Source of the DNA: Balaenoptera acutorostrata
Taxonomy: Eukaryota > Chordata > Mammalia > Artiodactyla > Balaenopteridae
NCBI RefSeq assembly: GCF_949987535.1
Contig: NC_080067.1
Span: 57,842,405-57,906,404, forward strand
DNA: 64,000 bases
Reading direction: 5' to 3'
Position numbers and translations under genes: made by a program. This document shows, piece by piece, positions 1 to 12,055 of this stretch. Under the pieces are notes generated by a model that had not been told where the DNA came from, ran no database searches, and was given only the letters and a program-made list of their open reading frames with translations. Within the stretch, counting starts at the first letter, position 1. Every line of letters begins with the position of its first letter.

Positions 1-472
1 TTTAAATTGGGTTATTTTCTTGCTTTCTTTTTGTTATAGTTAATTATTTGTTTATAGAAAAGCAACAGATATATGTATATTGATCTTCTATCCTGCAACT
101 TTACTGAATTCATTTGTTAGTTCTAGTAGTTTTTTGGTGGAGACTGTCTGCATTAATTTAATGCATTGATAAAATATTTAAACAACATTTTCAATACCTG
201 AGGAATACAACTCTAATGTATCAAATCTGAAAAATTTTCAAAACTAGTAGATATTACATTAAAAGTGCAACTAAAAGTTTTGAATGAGTTTAAATATTGT
301 AACAATAAGGAAAAGCACTCTTTTATTTCCTTTCTATCTTTATTATTTTCTTCCTTCTGCTGACTTTGGGCTTTAATTTTCTTTTTCTAATTCCTTTAGA
401 TGGTGGGTTAGGTTGTTTATTTGAGATTTTTTTGTTTCTCGAGGAAGACCTGTATTGCTGTAAACTTCTCTC

Positions 473-862
473 TTAGAACTGCTTTTGCTGCATCCCATAG
501 ATTTTGGACAGTTGTGTTTCTATTTTTCTTTGTCTGAAGGTATTTTCTGATTTCCTCTTTGATTTCTTCATTGACCCATTTTTGTTAATTAGCATGTTGT
601 TTAGTGTCGATATGTTTGTTCTTTTCTCATTTTTCTTTTTGTAATTAATTTCTAGTTTCATACCATTGCAGTTGGAAAAATAGCTTGATGTAATTTCCAT
701 CCTCTTATAATTGTGGAGAATTATTTTGTGGCCTAATATGTGATCTATCTTGGAGAATGTCCCATGTGCACTTGAAAAGAATGTGTATTCTGCTGTTTTT
801 CGATGGAATGTCCTGTAGATATCTGTTAAATCTAACTTATTTATTGCATCATTTAAGATCAT
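473..862 (-). pseudogene. L1 ORF2 endonuclease remnant
   Basis: The minus-strand frame reads K-L-D-L-T-D-I-Y-R-T-F-H, then T-A-E-Y-T-F-F-S-S-A-H-G-T-F, then K-I-D-H-I-L-G-H-K. This is the C-terminal half of the apurinic-type endonuclease domain of L1 ORF2p, which nicks target DNA for reverse transcription. The catalytic Ser-Asp-His triplet expected shortly after reads Ser-Asn-Cys, so the domain is dead even where the frame is open. The frame runs into stops at 473. It is a decayed fragment, not a gene. Confidence 0.85.
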
Positions 863-1935
863 TGTTACCTTATTGATTTTCTGTCAGCATGATCTGTCCA
901 TTGATGTCAAGGGGGTGTTAAAATTCCCTACTATTATTGTATTATAGTCAATTTCTCACTTTATGTCTGTTAGTATTGCTTTAGATATTTAGGCACTCCT
1001 GTATTGGGTGCATATATGTTAAGGAGTATAATACCCCCTTCTTGTATTAATCCCTTTATTATTATATAAAGTCCTTCTTTGACTTTTATTATAGACTTTG
1101 TTTTAAAGTCTATTTTGTACGATAGAGCATTGCTACCCGTGCAGTCTTGCCATTTCCATTTTCATGAAATATATTTTTCCATCCCCTCACTTTCAGTCTT
1201 TAGCTCTTCAAGCATATAGATGGGTTCTTTTTTTAAATCCAGTTAGCCACCCTATGTATTTTGATTGGAGCATTTGGTCCACTGAAATTTAGAGTAGCTA
1301 TTGATAAGTATGCACTAATTGCTATTTTATTATTTGTTTTCTAAATAGTTGTTTTTGTAGCTTTTCTCTGTTTATTTCTTTTTGTTTTTCCCCTGTGTTT
1401 TGATGATTTTCTTTAGTAGTGTTCCTTTCTTTCTTGTTTCGGTGTATCTATTGTAGGTTTTTGATTTGTGGTTACCAAGGGGTTCCTATATGTTGACCTA
1501 TAACTATATCTATGTGTTTTAAATTTGTAGACATTTCAATTCAAACACATTCTGAAAGATCTGCCTTTTTTACTCCCCTCCCCTACATTTTGTGTTTTTG
1601 TTGTCTTACTTTACATCTTCATGTTTATCTCTCTACTGCTTATTGTAGTTATAGCTGCTTTTACAATTTTTTGTCTTTTAATCTTTGTACTAGCTCATTT
1701 AATTGGTTGATCCTCAGTTCTTACTACCTGTCTTTCCCTGTGGAATTTTTCCTTTCCTATAGTTTCTTTCTTCTTGTTATAGCCTTTTCTTTTCCACTTA
1801 GAGAAGACCCTTTACAGTTTCTTTTAGTGTAGGTTTAGTATTGATGAACTCTTAATTTTTGCCTGATAAGGTCTTTATATATTTTTCAATTCTAAATGAT
1901 CTTGCTGAGTAGTCCAAGTTTCAGGTTTTTCCCTT

Positions 1936-2130
1936 TCAGCACTTTGAATATATCATGCCACTCGTTATGACCTGCAAATTTTCTGCAGAAAAACCAGCTG
2001 ATAGCCTTATGGGGGTTCCCTTGTATATTACTCTTTGTTTTTCTCTTGCTGGCTCTAGAATTCTCTCTTCAACTTTGACTTTTGCCATCTTAATTATAAT
2101 ATGTCTTGGTGTGAGTCTGTTTGGGTTCAC
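1936..2130 (-). pseudogene. L1 ORF1 C-terminal remnant
   Basis: The minus-strand frame contains R-H-I-I-I-K-M-A-K-V-K, then E-K-Q-R-V-I-Y-K-G-T-P-I-R-L-S-A-G-F-S-A-E. This matches the L1 ORF1p RNA-binding and C-terminal domain signature (R-E-K-Q..Y-K-G..I-R-L-S-A-D-F-S). ORF1p coats L1 RNA as a trimer. Flanking sequence to about 2700 resembles the preceding RRM/coiled-coil region but is broken by stops and frameshifts. Confidence 0.85.
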
Positions 2131-2749
2131 CTTATTTTGAATGCTCTGTGCTTCCTATACCTGGATATCTGTTTTCTTCTGCAGGTTTGGGGAGTTTTCA
2201 GCCATAATTTCATCAGATTTATTTCTAACCCCCCTCTCTCTTTTCTCCTTCTATGACCCCATAATACAAATGTTGGTACACTTGATGTTATCCAGGGATC
2301 TCTTAAACAGTTCTCATTTTTAAAATTTGTTTTTCTTTTTGCTCTTCTAATTGGGTGATTTCCATTATTTTGTCTTCTAGATCACTTATGCATTCTTCTG
2401 TTTCACTTAGTCTGCCATTCATTCTTTCTAGGGTTTTTCATTTCGGTTATTGTATTCTTCAGTCTGATAGGTTCTTTTGTAATTTTCTAGTTCCTTGTTA
2501 AAATTCCCATTTTGTTCATCTATTCTTTTTTCTAATTCAGTTAGCATTCTTATTACTGATGCTTTGAATTCTTTATGTGGTAAATTGTTTATTTCTGTTT
2601 TATTTATTTTTTGAGGGATTTTCTTTTTCAGTTGAGACCAGTTCCTCTGTCATTATATTTTGCTTAACTTTCTCTTTCTCTATGAATTTAGGTAAAACAG
2701 TTACCTATTGAGGTTTTGAAGAGGTGTTCTTATGTAAGAGTATTTCTAT

Positions 2750-4015
2750 ATAGTCTGCATGTGCCCATGCCTTTGGTGGGAGAGCTGGATTTGATGGGAA
2801 CAGAAGTCACGTCTTTCTTCAGGGTGCAGCTATCACCTTTGTAAGAAGTGGGGCTGGAGATGGAAGAGCTAGAGCTGGAGCTAGGTGTGAGGTGGGGCTC
2901 CCCCTCTGTTCAGTGACTGTCGTCTCCATATTGGGGGTGGGGTCAGATACCAAGTTGATGGAGCAGAAGCTATGAGTGTCAGGGCCAAACTCGTTCTATT
3001 CCCTTTGAATGTGTGGTCTTCTCTCTCCCAGCACCAGCATCCTTGCCCCAAAGGGTAAAAGTATTGGAGCAAGAGGGGCCCATGCAGGCTCTTGGCTCAT
3101 GACATGGTGTGAGCTGGAGTAGGCTGGCTGCAGACAGAGGCAGTGCTTCTGATGCGCTGCCTGTGCAGGTGCTGGCAATGGCAGCCTCCACTGTCTCAGA
3201 GTCTCCATTGTCCCTTACAGCTGATTGCTCCCCCCAGCCTCTGCTGCCCCCACCCTTTTGTGGAGCAGGCAGGCCTGCATTGGCTCTTAGTGTGTATCAG
3301 GGTACAGACTGTCATAGTCCAGCCACTCTCAAGAGATCAGGACCACCTGTGATGTGCAACCTGTGTAAGTGCCAACAATGGCCACCCCCACTATGATCAG
3401 ACACTGCCCAGGGTCCAAGTCACCTTTGCGTCCCATGGTTGAGGGCTGAGCTCTCTCCCCATTTATGGCAGCCCTCATTCCAGTGTGGAATTGCGAGGTG
3501 AAGTATGCAGAGATGGAGCATTCGCTTGGCTCAAGCTGAGGCCCATGCCAGGGTGGTCATGGTAAACTGGGCAGCCACTGGAGCAGATCTCAATCCACCC
3601 TCCCACCCTGCCTTGTGAGTATGTCAGCACTTGCACACTCCTCCAAAGTGGAGTACACGCTTCCCACAGCCCTCTTGTTCCAGTGGCTCTCCAACCAGCC
3701 AAGGGGGCTCATCTTCCATGTCAGACTCCAGGACTGGGGCACCCAATTTATGGCTCGAACTGCTCACTCCCCAGGCTAGATCTCTGCCCATGTAATCTCC
3801 CTTTTCCTCTGAGTCCCCTCCTAGGGGCACAGGTTCTGACTTGATCATTTTCCTTCCCTTCCTACCCAATTCCATGTGGATCTTTCTTACAGCCTTGGTG
3901 GTACAGGAGTCTTTCTGCTAGTTTTCAGTAAGATTTTTTCCCCATGTTGATGTATTTTTGATGTGTTTGTGGGGGGAAGTGAGTACCACGTCTTCCTACT
4001 CCACCATCTGGATCA
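2750..4015 (-). promoter_or_regulatory. Relic L1 5' UTR (GC-rich internal promoter region)
   Basis: This GC-rich block stands out against AT-rich surroundings and lies directly upstream (on the minus strand) of the ORF1 remnant. It is thus in the L1 5' UTR position, where the sense RNA Pol II promoter and, in some families, an antisense promoter reside. CpGs are sparse, suggesting methylation decay. The short frames on both strands at 2880-3870 are composition artefacts. Present promoter activity is unknown. Confidence 0.6.
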
Positions 4016-4084
4016 ATCTTTGCTACTTTAAGTGTAAGAGAAGGAAATCAATTAAATGATTAAAGGGGATTTCCTCATAATTGA

Positions 4085-4453
4085 TCACTCTCTGATGGCA
4101 AATCTAATTCCTATGGAAGCCATGTGAATGACTTGGCTGTTAATATGTTTATCTTTCTCTATACACAGAAATAATATGTGTGACCCTACAGTGATTCTCC
4201 AACAACAGTGAGTGTTTTTTTGCCAAACTAGATGCAGATACCTCTCCAGTCTTTTCTTATGATTCATTGAAAAAGAACTCTTGTAGGTAGGTTTGATAGA
4301 TGGGTTTTGATAGCAATGGAATAGACTTTCATAAGACAACATCAACTGAACACATATCAAACCTGTGACTCTGACTTCATTATTGCCATTATCTTTATAT
4401 CCAAGCCAACAGTGTAGACTGTGTAGACCATAGAGAGGTGTTGATGAATTCAA
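4085..4453 (-). other. Unassigned 122-codon open frame, probably non-coding
   Basis: An open frame of 122 codons starts with Met on the minus strand, with no homology I recognise, no domain and no obvious splice context. It lies between the L1 5' end and a MIR. One frame of this size by chance is plausible in 64 kb. I list it only because no repeat explains it. Confidence 0.1.
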
Positions 4454-4504
4454 ATTTTTAAAAATAAAACTTAGTCAAAATAGAGTATCTATATAACTGG
4501 GTAA

Positions 4505-4745
4505 GCAATAATAATGATTAAAATTACAGGCTCTGTAACACTGCTTTAAATTCAGGTTCTCCACTCATTGATTTGGACAAGTTACTTAATCTTCCTAGAA
4601 ATATCAGTTTACTCACTTATGAAATGGGGATAATAACAGTATCTACCTCACAGAGTTATTGAGTAGAATTAATAAGGTCATTCATGCAAGGTTGTTTTGC
4701 CAGTGCCCAGGATAAACTAGATAATAAAAGCTAGCTTTATTAGAT
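4505..4745 (+). repeat. MIR SINE fossil (sense)
   Basis: It contains the MIR core in order: 'ttcaggttctcc.actc', 'gacaagttacttaatctt', 'atgaaatggggataataacagtatctacctca' and 'gagttattgagtagaattaa'. This ancient tRNA-derived SINE is heavily mutated. Confidence 0.85.
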
Positions 4746-7700
4746 TTTATTACAACCATAAGATAGTACTTTGAATATCCAAAGTAGTGTGTTATAGATT
4801 CTGTGAATGAATCTTCATAAATAAGTGGTAGAATCTATCCCTGAACACTCAAATGACTTATTTTAAAGAGCATTTACCACTCTTTTCCAAATTCCATGCT
4901 GGTCTGAAAGGGTTCATGCAACTTTCCTAAGTATCTATTTCATGCATGAAAAATCTAGCACATTTGTGACTAATAATGAGAATAAACATTTTATTAAACA
5001 ACCAATGCTCCAGTGGTTATACTGCATTCCTAAGGAGTATAATCCTATGAACATTAATCAAATTCATTTTTCAATTAAGGTGTTAAAGTTGATCCTTGGT
5101 CCCTGAAAGGCCATTCCTGATTATAGAAGCTGGGGTTGTAAAAGTGTATTTTAAAATAGCATACAGTTTCTTTAGTGTCCATTTTTTAATCACTTTTTTC
5201 ATAGCCTGTGATCATACATTTATATTTACGATATGAGTGTCTTATTCATGTGGGTCCACTTAATTTTTTTCTAGCTTTATGAATCTCTTACTTATTTTGA
5301 AATTAGACTATAAATTGTCCAAAACAAGTACCTCAGTATCCCTATCATTGTTGAAAAATAAGAAAAATGGAAAAGACTAGAGCCTTGCAAAATATTCAGC
5401 AGACTTTATTAAGCAATGGTTTTAGGAAACAGAAGTGAATTTTTTTGTGTGCCAATGTTTCCATCTTATTACAGATGGCTCTTGCTGGCAGAGGATAAGG
5501 GCAGAGGGAAGCCAATAAACTTGCCATCTTTTTCCTAAGAAGATATGAATAATATAACATATACCTCTTAAAAATAAATTTTTGCCATCATTCTCTAATA
5601 ATATCTGTTTTCTCTTGCTTATCTGCCTTAAGGTTGCTATAGAAAGACAATATTTAACCTCCATATTTCTTGTCAAAAAATATTATATCACTGTTGAGTG
5701 TATTTTGTGTCTTAGTCTTCTTTCTTAACAATGAAGTTAGTGTTCCAAACATGGATGGCAAAAATCAATTTTAACTGTCAAGTGATGTTTTTTCAATAAA
5801 CAACTTAAATCACTTCATGTTCTTTAAATAGAGGAACAAAAGTAGAATTTAGGATTATACATTACAAAAAATAGAATGTAGGATTAAGGATTATACAAAC
5901 AAAAATAATAATCAATGTGATTGAAGATTTTGATGTATTACAGTTTAACCAATAATATTTATAATGGTAAAAATTATTCTTATGGAGTAAAAATAAGTGC
6001 AAAATTATCCTATTTAATTTGAATATCTAATATAACCCTGGTATAACAAATAATTTAAGGTAAGTGGGCTAGTATCACATTAAATGTTTTATTCATAAAA
6101 TATCAAATATTTTAATAATAAGAATATTCATTAAATAAGAAATAGTTATACTTGATATATTTTACATCAATAATCTGTGGAGATAAATAGTAGGATTGTA
6201 GAAATAGTAAGATCTGATAAGCTAGAAAATTTGGATATTCTCATTAATTAGACATTAGTTCAAATATTCATTTTATTTTAACACTTCATATTTTTTCTGG
6301 AAAATATTGCTTGATTTTTCTTAGTTGAGTATACTTTATTGAACACAGACTGCATTTTTTATTTTTATTTTTATTTTTCTTCTTGTATAAGGTGTCTGAA
6401 AAGCCTCAGAATAAACATTGTGAATGCTGTCAATTAAACTTATAGCATGTGGTACCTGTAGCTATATAGGTAGAAGAAATTTGTTTGACTCTTTAGAAGG
6501 CATCCAGTTTAGGTGAAGTGCTACTTTGATTCAAGTCATTTCCCTTAATTTTTATTACTCCCCCTTATTTACTTAACAAACCTTTACTGAGTTCTAAAAT
6601 GTGTCAAGTTTGGGCAGTGACTTCAGGTGCAAAGATGAGATTGACATGGCCTCTCTCCTTCAGATGCTCAAAATATATTGGAGAAACCAGAGAAACATCA
6701 AACCAACTGAAAGCAGTATGGCAGGGATGATTAATGTAGTTTGAACTAATTATTGTGGAGCATAAGATAAATCTGCATATTACAGAAATGATAAAATTAA
6801 GCTGATTGTATTTCAGTTAAGTAGATTTTGAGAAGAGTTGTCAGCTACAAATCTAACTGTATGGGTCCCAGGCTCTGGGTAACGACCTTAAGGATGAGTA
6901 GCTGAATATGGAGTCAAATAACAAAAAATGTTTTACTAGTTTTCCCTCAACTACTATTTTTACAAGATTATATAAAATGTTCACAAATTGATGCTTCAGT
7001 TTGCAACTTCTTTTAACCATTTTTAAAAATTTTCTGTCAGTTATTTATTTATTTATTTATTTTTGCCAAAAAGTGCTATCCATTAATCTGCAAGCTCTGT
7101 GAGTCAGGGAATTAAAATACATGAATAGACTTTCAAAATTGCACTGCAAAAATGTAAAAAGCTACACATTTTCTAGACACCTGTCCATGGAATATATCAT
7201 TTGTTCTTTGAAAAGTCCTTATTTAAACTTAAGGTTGACACTTTGTCCTTAATTCATGCTGCAATGCTTCTAACTTCCCTACATAATAATGTGAGTTAAG
7301 GAATTTATTAATCTATAGTTGCTAGTGCTGTCACTTGGTTCATATATTTAACAGTATAATAACAATGACCCTTACATGTTTCTCTCCGTATGATACAGAA
7401 ATACATGCATACACATGTATGTATGTGCTTATTGGGATCATAAATGGATTCAAAGGTTATATTTATGTCCTAAATGTGAGTCTCAGATCATACTCTGTAG
7501 TTTATCAGCTGAAATAATTGCTGTGGTAAGTTCAAATAGCTGGAAGACTTAAAAGGTTCAGAGAATGTTTCATGAAACATATACACTTTTGAGTTGCCCA
7601 CCTGCATCTTCAATGTCATGTACACTGGTAATCAAGATAATAATGTGTGTCTTGCTAATCCAACCAGAATATCATTCTGAGTGGCCATTTTACTGATGGG

Positions 7701-7950
7701 TAAAAATTCAACACATTTATCCCTGTGTAGTTTAAACTCCCCACTGGCGTTATAATTAATTGGAGAAATTAAATATTTATTCAGAAGTCAATAGAGATTT
7801 TGGCACAAATAAAGTCAAAGCATCATAGAGCAAGAAGTAATCTAAGAAAAGCAGACATTTAAAGGTATGCCTTGAATATTTATTTGATTTGTCCCAGGTT
7901 TAACAGCAGTTAAAAATTATGACCATATGATTTTATTTTTGACTATATGA
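4746..7950. other. AT-rich intron, mostly unassigned
   Basis: I see no exon here. A probable antisense L2 3' fragment lies at about 6560-6790 ('cctttactgagttctaaaatgtgtcaagt', then 'gatgagattgacatggcc'). Short (TTTA/TTTTA) runs occur at 6357-6380 and 7040-7062. The rest shows no family I can name. Confidence 0.5.
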
Positions 7951-7959
7951 TATTTTAAG

Positions 7960-8400
7960 TGATAAAAATAATATATGTTCATGATTAAACAAATGGAAAC
8001 AGTGAGAAGAGTGCAGGTGAAAAAGTAAACATTCAAACTATTTCCCTTTAACACATACTATACTAACTCCCTAGAGAAAACAATTTATAAGTTTCTGGAT
8101 ATCCTTCCAGGGAATATCTGTGCACATTTAAACATGTGTGTCTTTAATTCTTTTTCTATACAAATGGGATGATGCTTTTCATATTGTTCTGAAATTTGCA
8201 TTCTCTTCTTAATCATGTGTGTTACATAACTTTAATATCAGAACATATGGATCTATCTAATTCATTTTAACAAATGCCTAAGAGTGAACTGGTTCACTGC
8301 TAATGGGTAGATGAACTTTAATGGATATTTTAGTTTCCATTTTGCTTTTTTATCATTCCCAGTTTTGGATTGACTTAATTATCGTGCTGTTATCATGGGC
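7960..8400 (-). repeat. Probable old L1 3' end, antisense
   Basis: The pattern matches the antisense 3' region of L1ME-type elements: 'ggatatccttccaggg', 'aatgggatgatgctttt', 'catatggatctatctaattcattttaac' and a weakened 'tggatattttagtttcca'. It is strongly diverged. Confidence 0.5.
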
Positions 8401-8601
8401 AGTTGGTTATTTCTGAAGCTGAAGATGGTTTCAGTTGGTCTCCATGAAAAGTATTGGATTAAACATGGGTAACAGAGTTGCCATCACTACTTAGTGATGG
8501 GATTTTGGACCAGTGGAGTTAACTTCCAATGTTTCTGTGATTACATTTATAAGATGGGTATGTTTTATTTTTATTGTTCTTTTAGAGCTTTCCTTTGACT
8601 A

Positions 8602-8761
8602 TTTTTTTTTTTTTAAAGAGTCTTTTAAACTTTATTTTACTTATTTAGTTTTGGCTGCCTCCCGTGGCATGTGGGATCCTAGTTCCCCAACCAGGGATGG
8701 AACCTGCGCCCCCTAAAGTGGAAGCACGGAGTCTTAACCACTGGACCTCCAGGGAAGTCCC
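8602..8761 (-). repeat. CHR-1-type tRNA-derived SINE (antisense)
   Basis: A poly-T run at 8602-8614 marks the 3' A-tail of a minus-strand element. The right end, 'accactggacctccagggaagtccc', is the reverse complement of a tRNA-like head of the GGGACTTCCCTGG type. On the minus strand a box-B-like GGTTCCATCCC and a box-A-like segment are readable, so it once carried an internal Pol III promoter. I found no clear target-site duplication. The family is characteristic of whales and their cetartiodactyl relatives. Confidence 0.8.
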
Positions 8762-9388
8762 AGATGGATAGATTTTAAAACAGGAACATCAACCCTTGAC
8801 TTACAAGGTGGTTAGGAGAACACAGTGAAACAATATGTGTTTAGTGTTTTGAAAAAGATGAAGTCTCTTTTAAATGTAAAGTAGATGTAGCGTCCCATGC
8901 TATTAATAGAGTCATAAACTGTTAGCTCAAATCTGGGCAATGTTACATGCCTCAGTCATGGAAAAAGAACTTCTGGTAAATTTATTTTATTAGCCTTTAC
9001 TTGATCTGAGACTTAAGGGAAGTTCGAGGTCTCACTGGGCAACACGCAAGACACAGTGGATGAATCTGCCTCGCCTTGTGCCTTTAGTTACTGTTATTAC
9101 AACTGGTCCTGTGAGCCCAACAAAAGCAGTCCTACTGTCGGAGAGTCTTCTGAAGTTTTTAGTTATCTTTGTCTACTGTAAATTGTGGATAGAGAGGAGT
9201 AAGACAAATCAGTTGTGGAATCGAATTGTGTGGCCCTGTGGCAATTGGGGAAGATAGGACTTTGAAAGTGCTAACTAGGCTAGGATAAAGTACATGCAAC
9301 ACCTAGCAAAGTTCCTGGCAGTCTCATAGTCACTCAAATGTTAATTCCCTCATATTACATAGATAACCAAGTTAATCGTAATGTAGTA

Positions 9389-9591
9389 CAGGGGTCGCCA
9401 ATCCCCGGGCCACAGACCGGAACCGGACCGCAAGCAGGAGGCGAGCAGTGGGCGAGAGAGCGAAGCTTCGTCTGCCGCTCCCCATCGCTCTCCATTGCTC
9501 GCATTACCGCCTGAAGCATCCCCCGCCCTCTGTGGAAAAATTGTCTTCCACGAAACCGGTCCCTGATGCAGAAAAGGTTGGGGGACCGCTG
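9389..9591. mobile_element. MER1/Charlie3-like hAT DNA transposon relic (copy 1)
   Basis: The terminal inverted repeats are cagggg-tcgccaa at the left and ttgggggaccgctg at the right. The GC-rich interior ('ggccacagaccgg', 'gaaaaattgtcttccacgaaaccggtccctg') is the non-autonomous hAT family I remember as MER1/Charlie3-like. Flanking 8-bp target duplications are readable: atgtagta (9381-9388) and atgcggta (9592-9599), 6/8 identical. The central part is deleted relative to longer family members, and there is no transposase. Open frames on the minus strand here are translated repeat. Confidence 0.85.
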
Positions 9592-9695
9592 ATGCGGTAA
9601 AGGCAATAGGTAGTGGAATTATAATAAAGAAAAATCTTAGCAAGATATTTCATTTTACTATAAAACCATAAAAAATGTATTGTACAAAACTGTGA

Positions 9696-9701
<6 letters not shown>

Positions 9702-9728
<27 letters not shown>

Positions 9729-9729
9729 T
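9702..9729. repeat. (TG)n microsatellite
   Basis: About 13-14 uninterrupted TG units, likely polymorphic. Confidence 0.97.
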
Positions 9730-11030
9730 GGTAAACTGGTAACTTACTATGGCAGTTCTGAGCACTGCATATTTTCAAAAAGTTCAGTACCTTCTAACAG
9801 CTCCTATTTTATGAACGTTTGTATTTTATGGACTTTTGCTCCTGGGAGTAAATAGTAAAATAACTGCAGGCATTTTATCTACTCATTTCATGCCTCAGGC
9901 AGCCCCTGGGAGAACAGGAAAGGGAACAGGTGTGGTGTGGCCAGGTAGCTTTTATTGTTTTCTCAAAGCTTGCCTAGTCCCTTTTCTTTGCATTGTTCCT
10001 TAGCACCCATGAATTAAAATTGTTATAGGAATTTCTCAAACTGTAGACTTATATCTAGTTACCACACTTCATTCTCCCCTTCTTTGGTTTAAGTATTCAC
10101 AACTAATTAGATTTCTTTTCAAAAATCTAAAATCACTATGCAACTATAAAAAAAAGATGAGGAAGTTTTACATTTACTGGTATAGAAAGATCTCCCGGAT
10201 GTATCGTTAAGTAAAAAAAAGCAAGGAGCAAAACAGTGAATTTAGAATATCATCCTTTATGTAAAAAAGAGTAAAAATAAAAATACATATAGTTAATAAT
10301 TGTTTGTGTCTGTGTAAGTAATTTCCTTGAATTTGCATGAAGGATACAGAAAGGACACACACAAAACTGAAGAGTAGTAACTTATAGGATTGGGAATAAA
10401 AGGCAGGAACAGGGGAGTTAGGGGTGGATGAGATGGGACCATGACTTTTCAATGTACTTTGATATTTATTGGTTTGATTTTTCAACTTTGTGAATGAATT
10501 ATCTATTTAAAAGATACACTAAATGAAAAAAAAATTTGAAATTCATAGTGGATGTAGCAAAATGCATTGCAAACAGCATGGACTATAAACCTGAAGGGAA
10601 TGGGTTTTTGTAGCACATATGTCACTGTAGCCTGTAACTTAGGACAAGTTACTGAGACTCTCAGTCTCCCTGGCCTCAATGTCCTCACCTGCTTCAGATG
10701 AAGAGGCTGCAGTAGACTATCTCATGCCCTAGATGTCATTTGGGTTGTATTTTAATTGATCTAAGACTGCATAATCTAGAGCTACAGGATTAGTGCTATA
10801 GGCCACTGAAGGAGTGGAAATATATCTTCTAATATATTTTCCATCCAAAAAGTTGTCATAATACTTCTTTGAAGAGGTCCCTTTTATAACGTTCTCCTAG
10901 CTGTATTTTTTAAAGGTAGGGACATTGCGTGAAATAATCTCTCTTTAAAATATTTGATTATATAGCAGTTTCCCTTAGAGGAATTTAACTTTTCAACAAA
11001 ATTTTAGCCTAGAAATATGCCCTGATAATA
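9730..11030. other. Unassigned intron with one MIR-like segment
   Basis: Around 10570-10750 the order 'gcatggactataaacctgaaggg..ggacaagttactgagactctcagtctccctggcctcaatgtcctcacc..atgaagaggctgcagtagac' resembles a diverged sense MIR. I see nothing else. Confidence 0.4.
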
Positions 11031-11180
11031 GTGATAGAATTTGTGGAGCATCACCTATGTCCCAGGTAGTGTACTAGGAAGTTTACGTCTGTAATTTTCA
11101 CAGCAACCCTACAAAAAGTTGCTTTTACCCATATATTTCCTCTTGAGGAAATAAGGCTTAGAGATATTTAGATCACGGAA
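11030..11180 (-). repeat. MIR fossil (antisense)
   Basis: 'cctatgtcccaggtagtgtactaggaagttta', 'cacagcaaccctacaaaaag' and 'gaggaaataaggcttagaga' follow the antisense MIR order. Confidence 0.6.
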
Positions 11181-11399
11181 TAGATATTCTAAGTGTAAAA
11201 CTTGAGTGTCAACAGAATGTATTTGAAAAGGCAAGAAAGATGAATATTAACATCCCTCCATAGAATATGTTAGCTGTAGCCCTGTCTAGAGGCAATAAAG
11301 GGCTGGATAATTTCTTTAGGTCTTTTCACTGACAGACTGGGTCTGAGAGAGGGTATGTTTCATGGGAGCTTCTCTTGTCTGCCTTCTGTCCCACAGGCA

Positions 11400-12055
11400 T
11401 GCTCAACAGAGAGACATATAGAGAAAAGTGGACACACGGAGACACCCACTCAGTGATGCCCGCATAAATGGGAGCAAACAAGCAAGACCCACAAACTATA
11501 CCCACAGGCACAGAAAGAAAGAGAGAGAAAGGGAGATACATACAAGGAAAAATGCAGAAACAGAGATGCATGCCCTCAGAAACACAAACTCAGAGACATC
11601 CACTGCAGAGATACAGTGAGATGGATCTGGGAGGCTCACAGGGAGAAATACACAAAAATACAGATAGAATGGGACACAGAGTGTCAAAGACATGCAGAAG
11701 CAGCAAAAAAGAGACTCATAAATGGAGACACAGGGAAATATATACAACAGATAGAAAAAAGCACGCGTCTGGTCAGAGAGATACACATGGCGGAGTGAAG
11801 CGTGCAAATAAGCAGCAAGACATAATTGGGCAGAGTCTCATACATCCAGAGCCATTTAGACACAAAGCAAAGTGGTGACATGTAACTCCACAGGAATGAA
11901 ACATGCACTTAACTAGACAGAAAAAATTCACACACCTTCACATACAGAGAAATAACACACAGAGAGGCGGATGTAACATTCATGCGCACAAAGATAGACA
12001 CACACATAAACAGGGGGAGAGACATAGATACCCATAGCCTGTAGACAAAGAGAAT
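11400..12055. repeat. Decayed purine-rich (AGAGACACA)-type minisatellite
   Basis: About 650 bp are dominated by AGAGACA, ACACAGAGAGAC, ACACATA and GAGATACA blocks, with very little T on the + strand and no fixed period. It looks like an expanded simple repeat degraded by point mutation. The strand asymmetry leaves long open frames on both strands (136 codons on +, 103 on -). They are low-complexity and I do not regard them as genes. Confidence 0.7.

Larger units (their letters stand above)
1..4015 (-). mobile_element. Old LINE-1, antisense: part of ORF2, ORF1 and 5' UTR; 3' end cut by window edge
   Basis: On the minus strand, reading from 4015 leftwards, there is a GC-rich L1 5' UTR (about 4015-2750). 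Next comes an ORF1 remnant (about 2700-1850), the inter-ORF region, an ORF2 endonuclease remnant (about 1250-400) and, after an unrelated or rearranged segment at about 155-390, an ORF2 fragment (1-155). The right edge looks like a genuine L1 5' start, with the antisense of a typical 'GATCCAGATGGTGGAGTAGGAAGACG' beginning at about 4000-4015. Many stops and frameshifts make it inactive. Retaining a 5' UTR is uncommon, because most L1 copies are 5'-truncated. The subfamily looks like an L1MA/L1MB-age element, not the younger cetartiodactyl L1 seen at 14 and 33 kb. Confidence 0.85.

Noticed and set aside
2881..3875. Several overlapping frames on both strands in a GC-rich block, suggesting a CpG-island gene
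   Set aside because: The block is the 5' UTR of an antisense L1. Frames lack homology and CpGs are sparse.
11468..11878. 136-codon + frame and overlapping 103-codon - frame
   Set aside because: Both are by-products of a purine-rich decayed simple repeat, with low-complexity composition and no homology.
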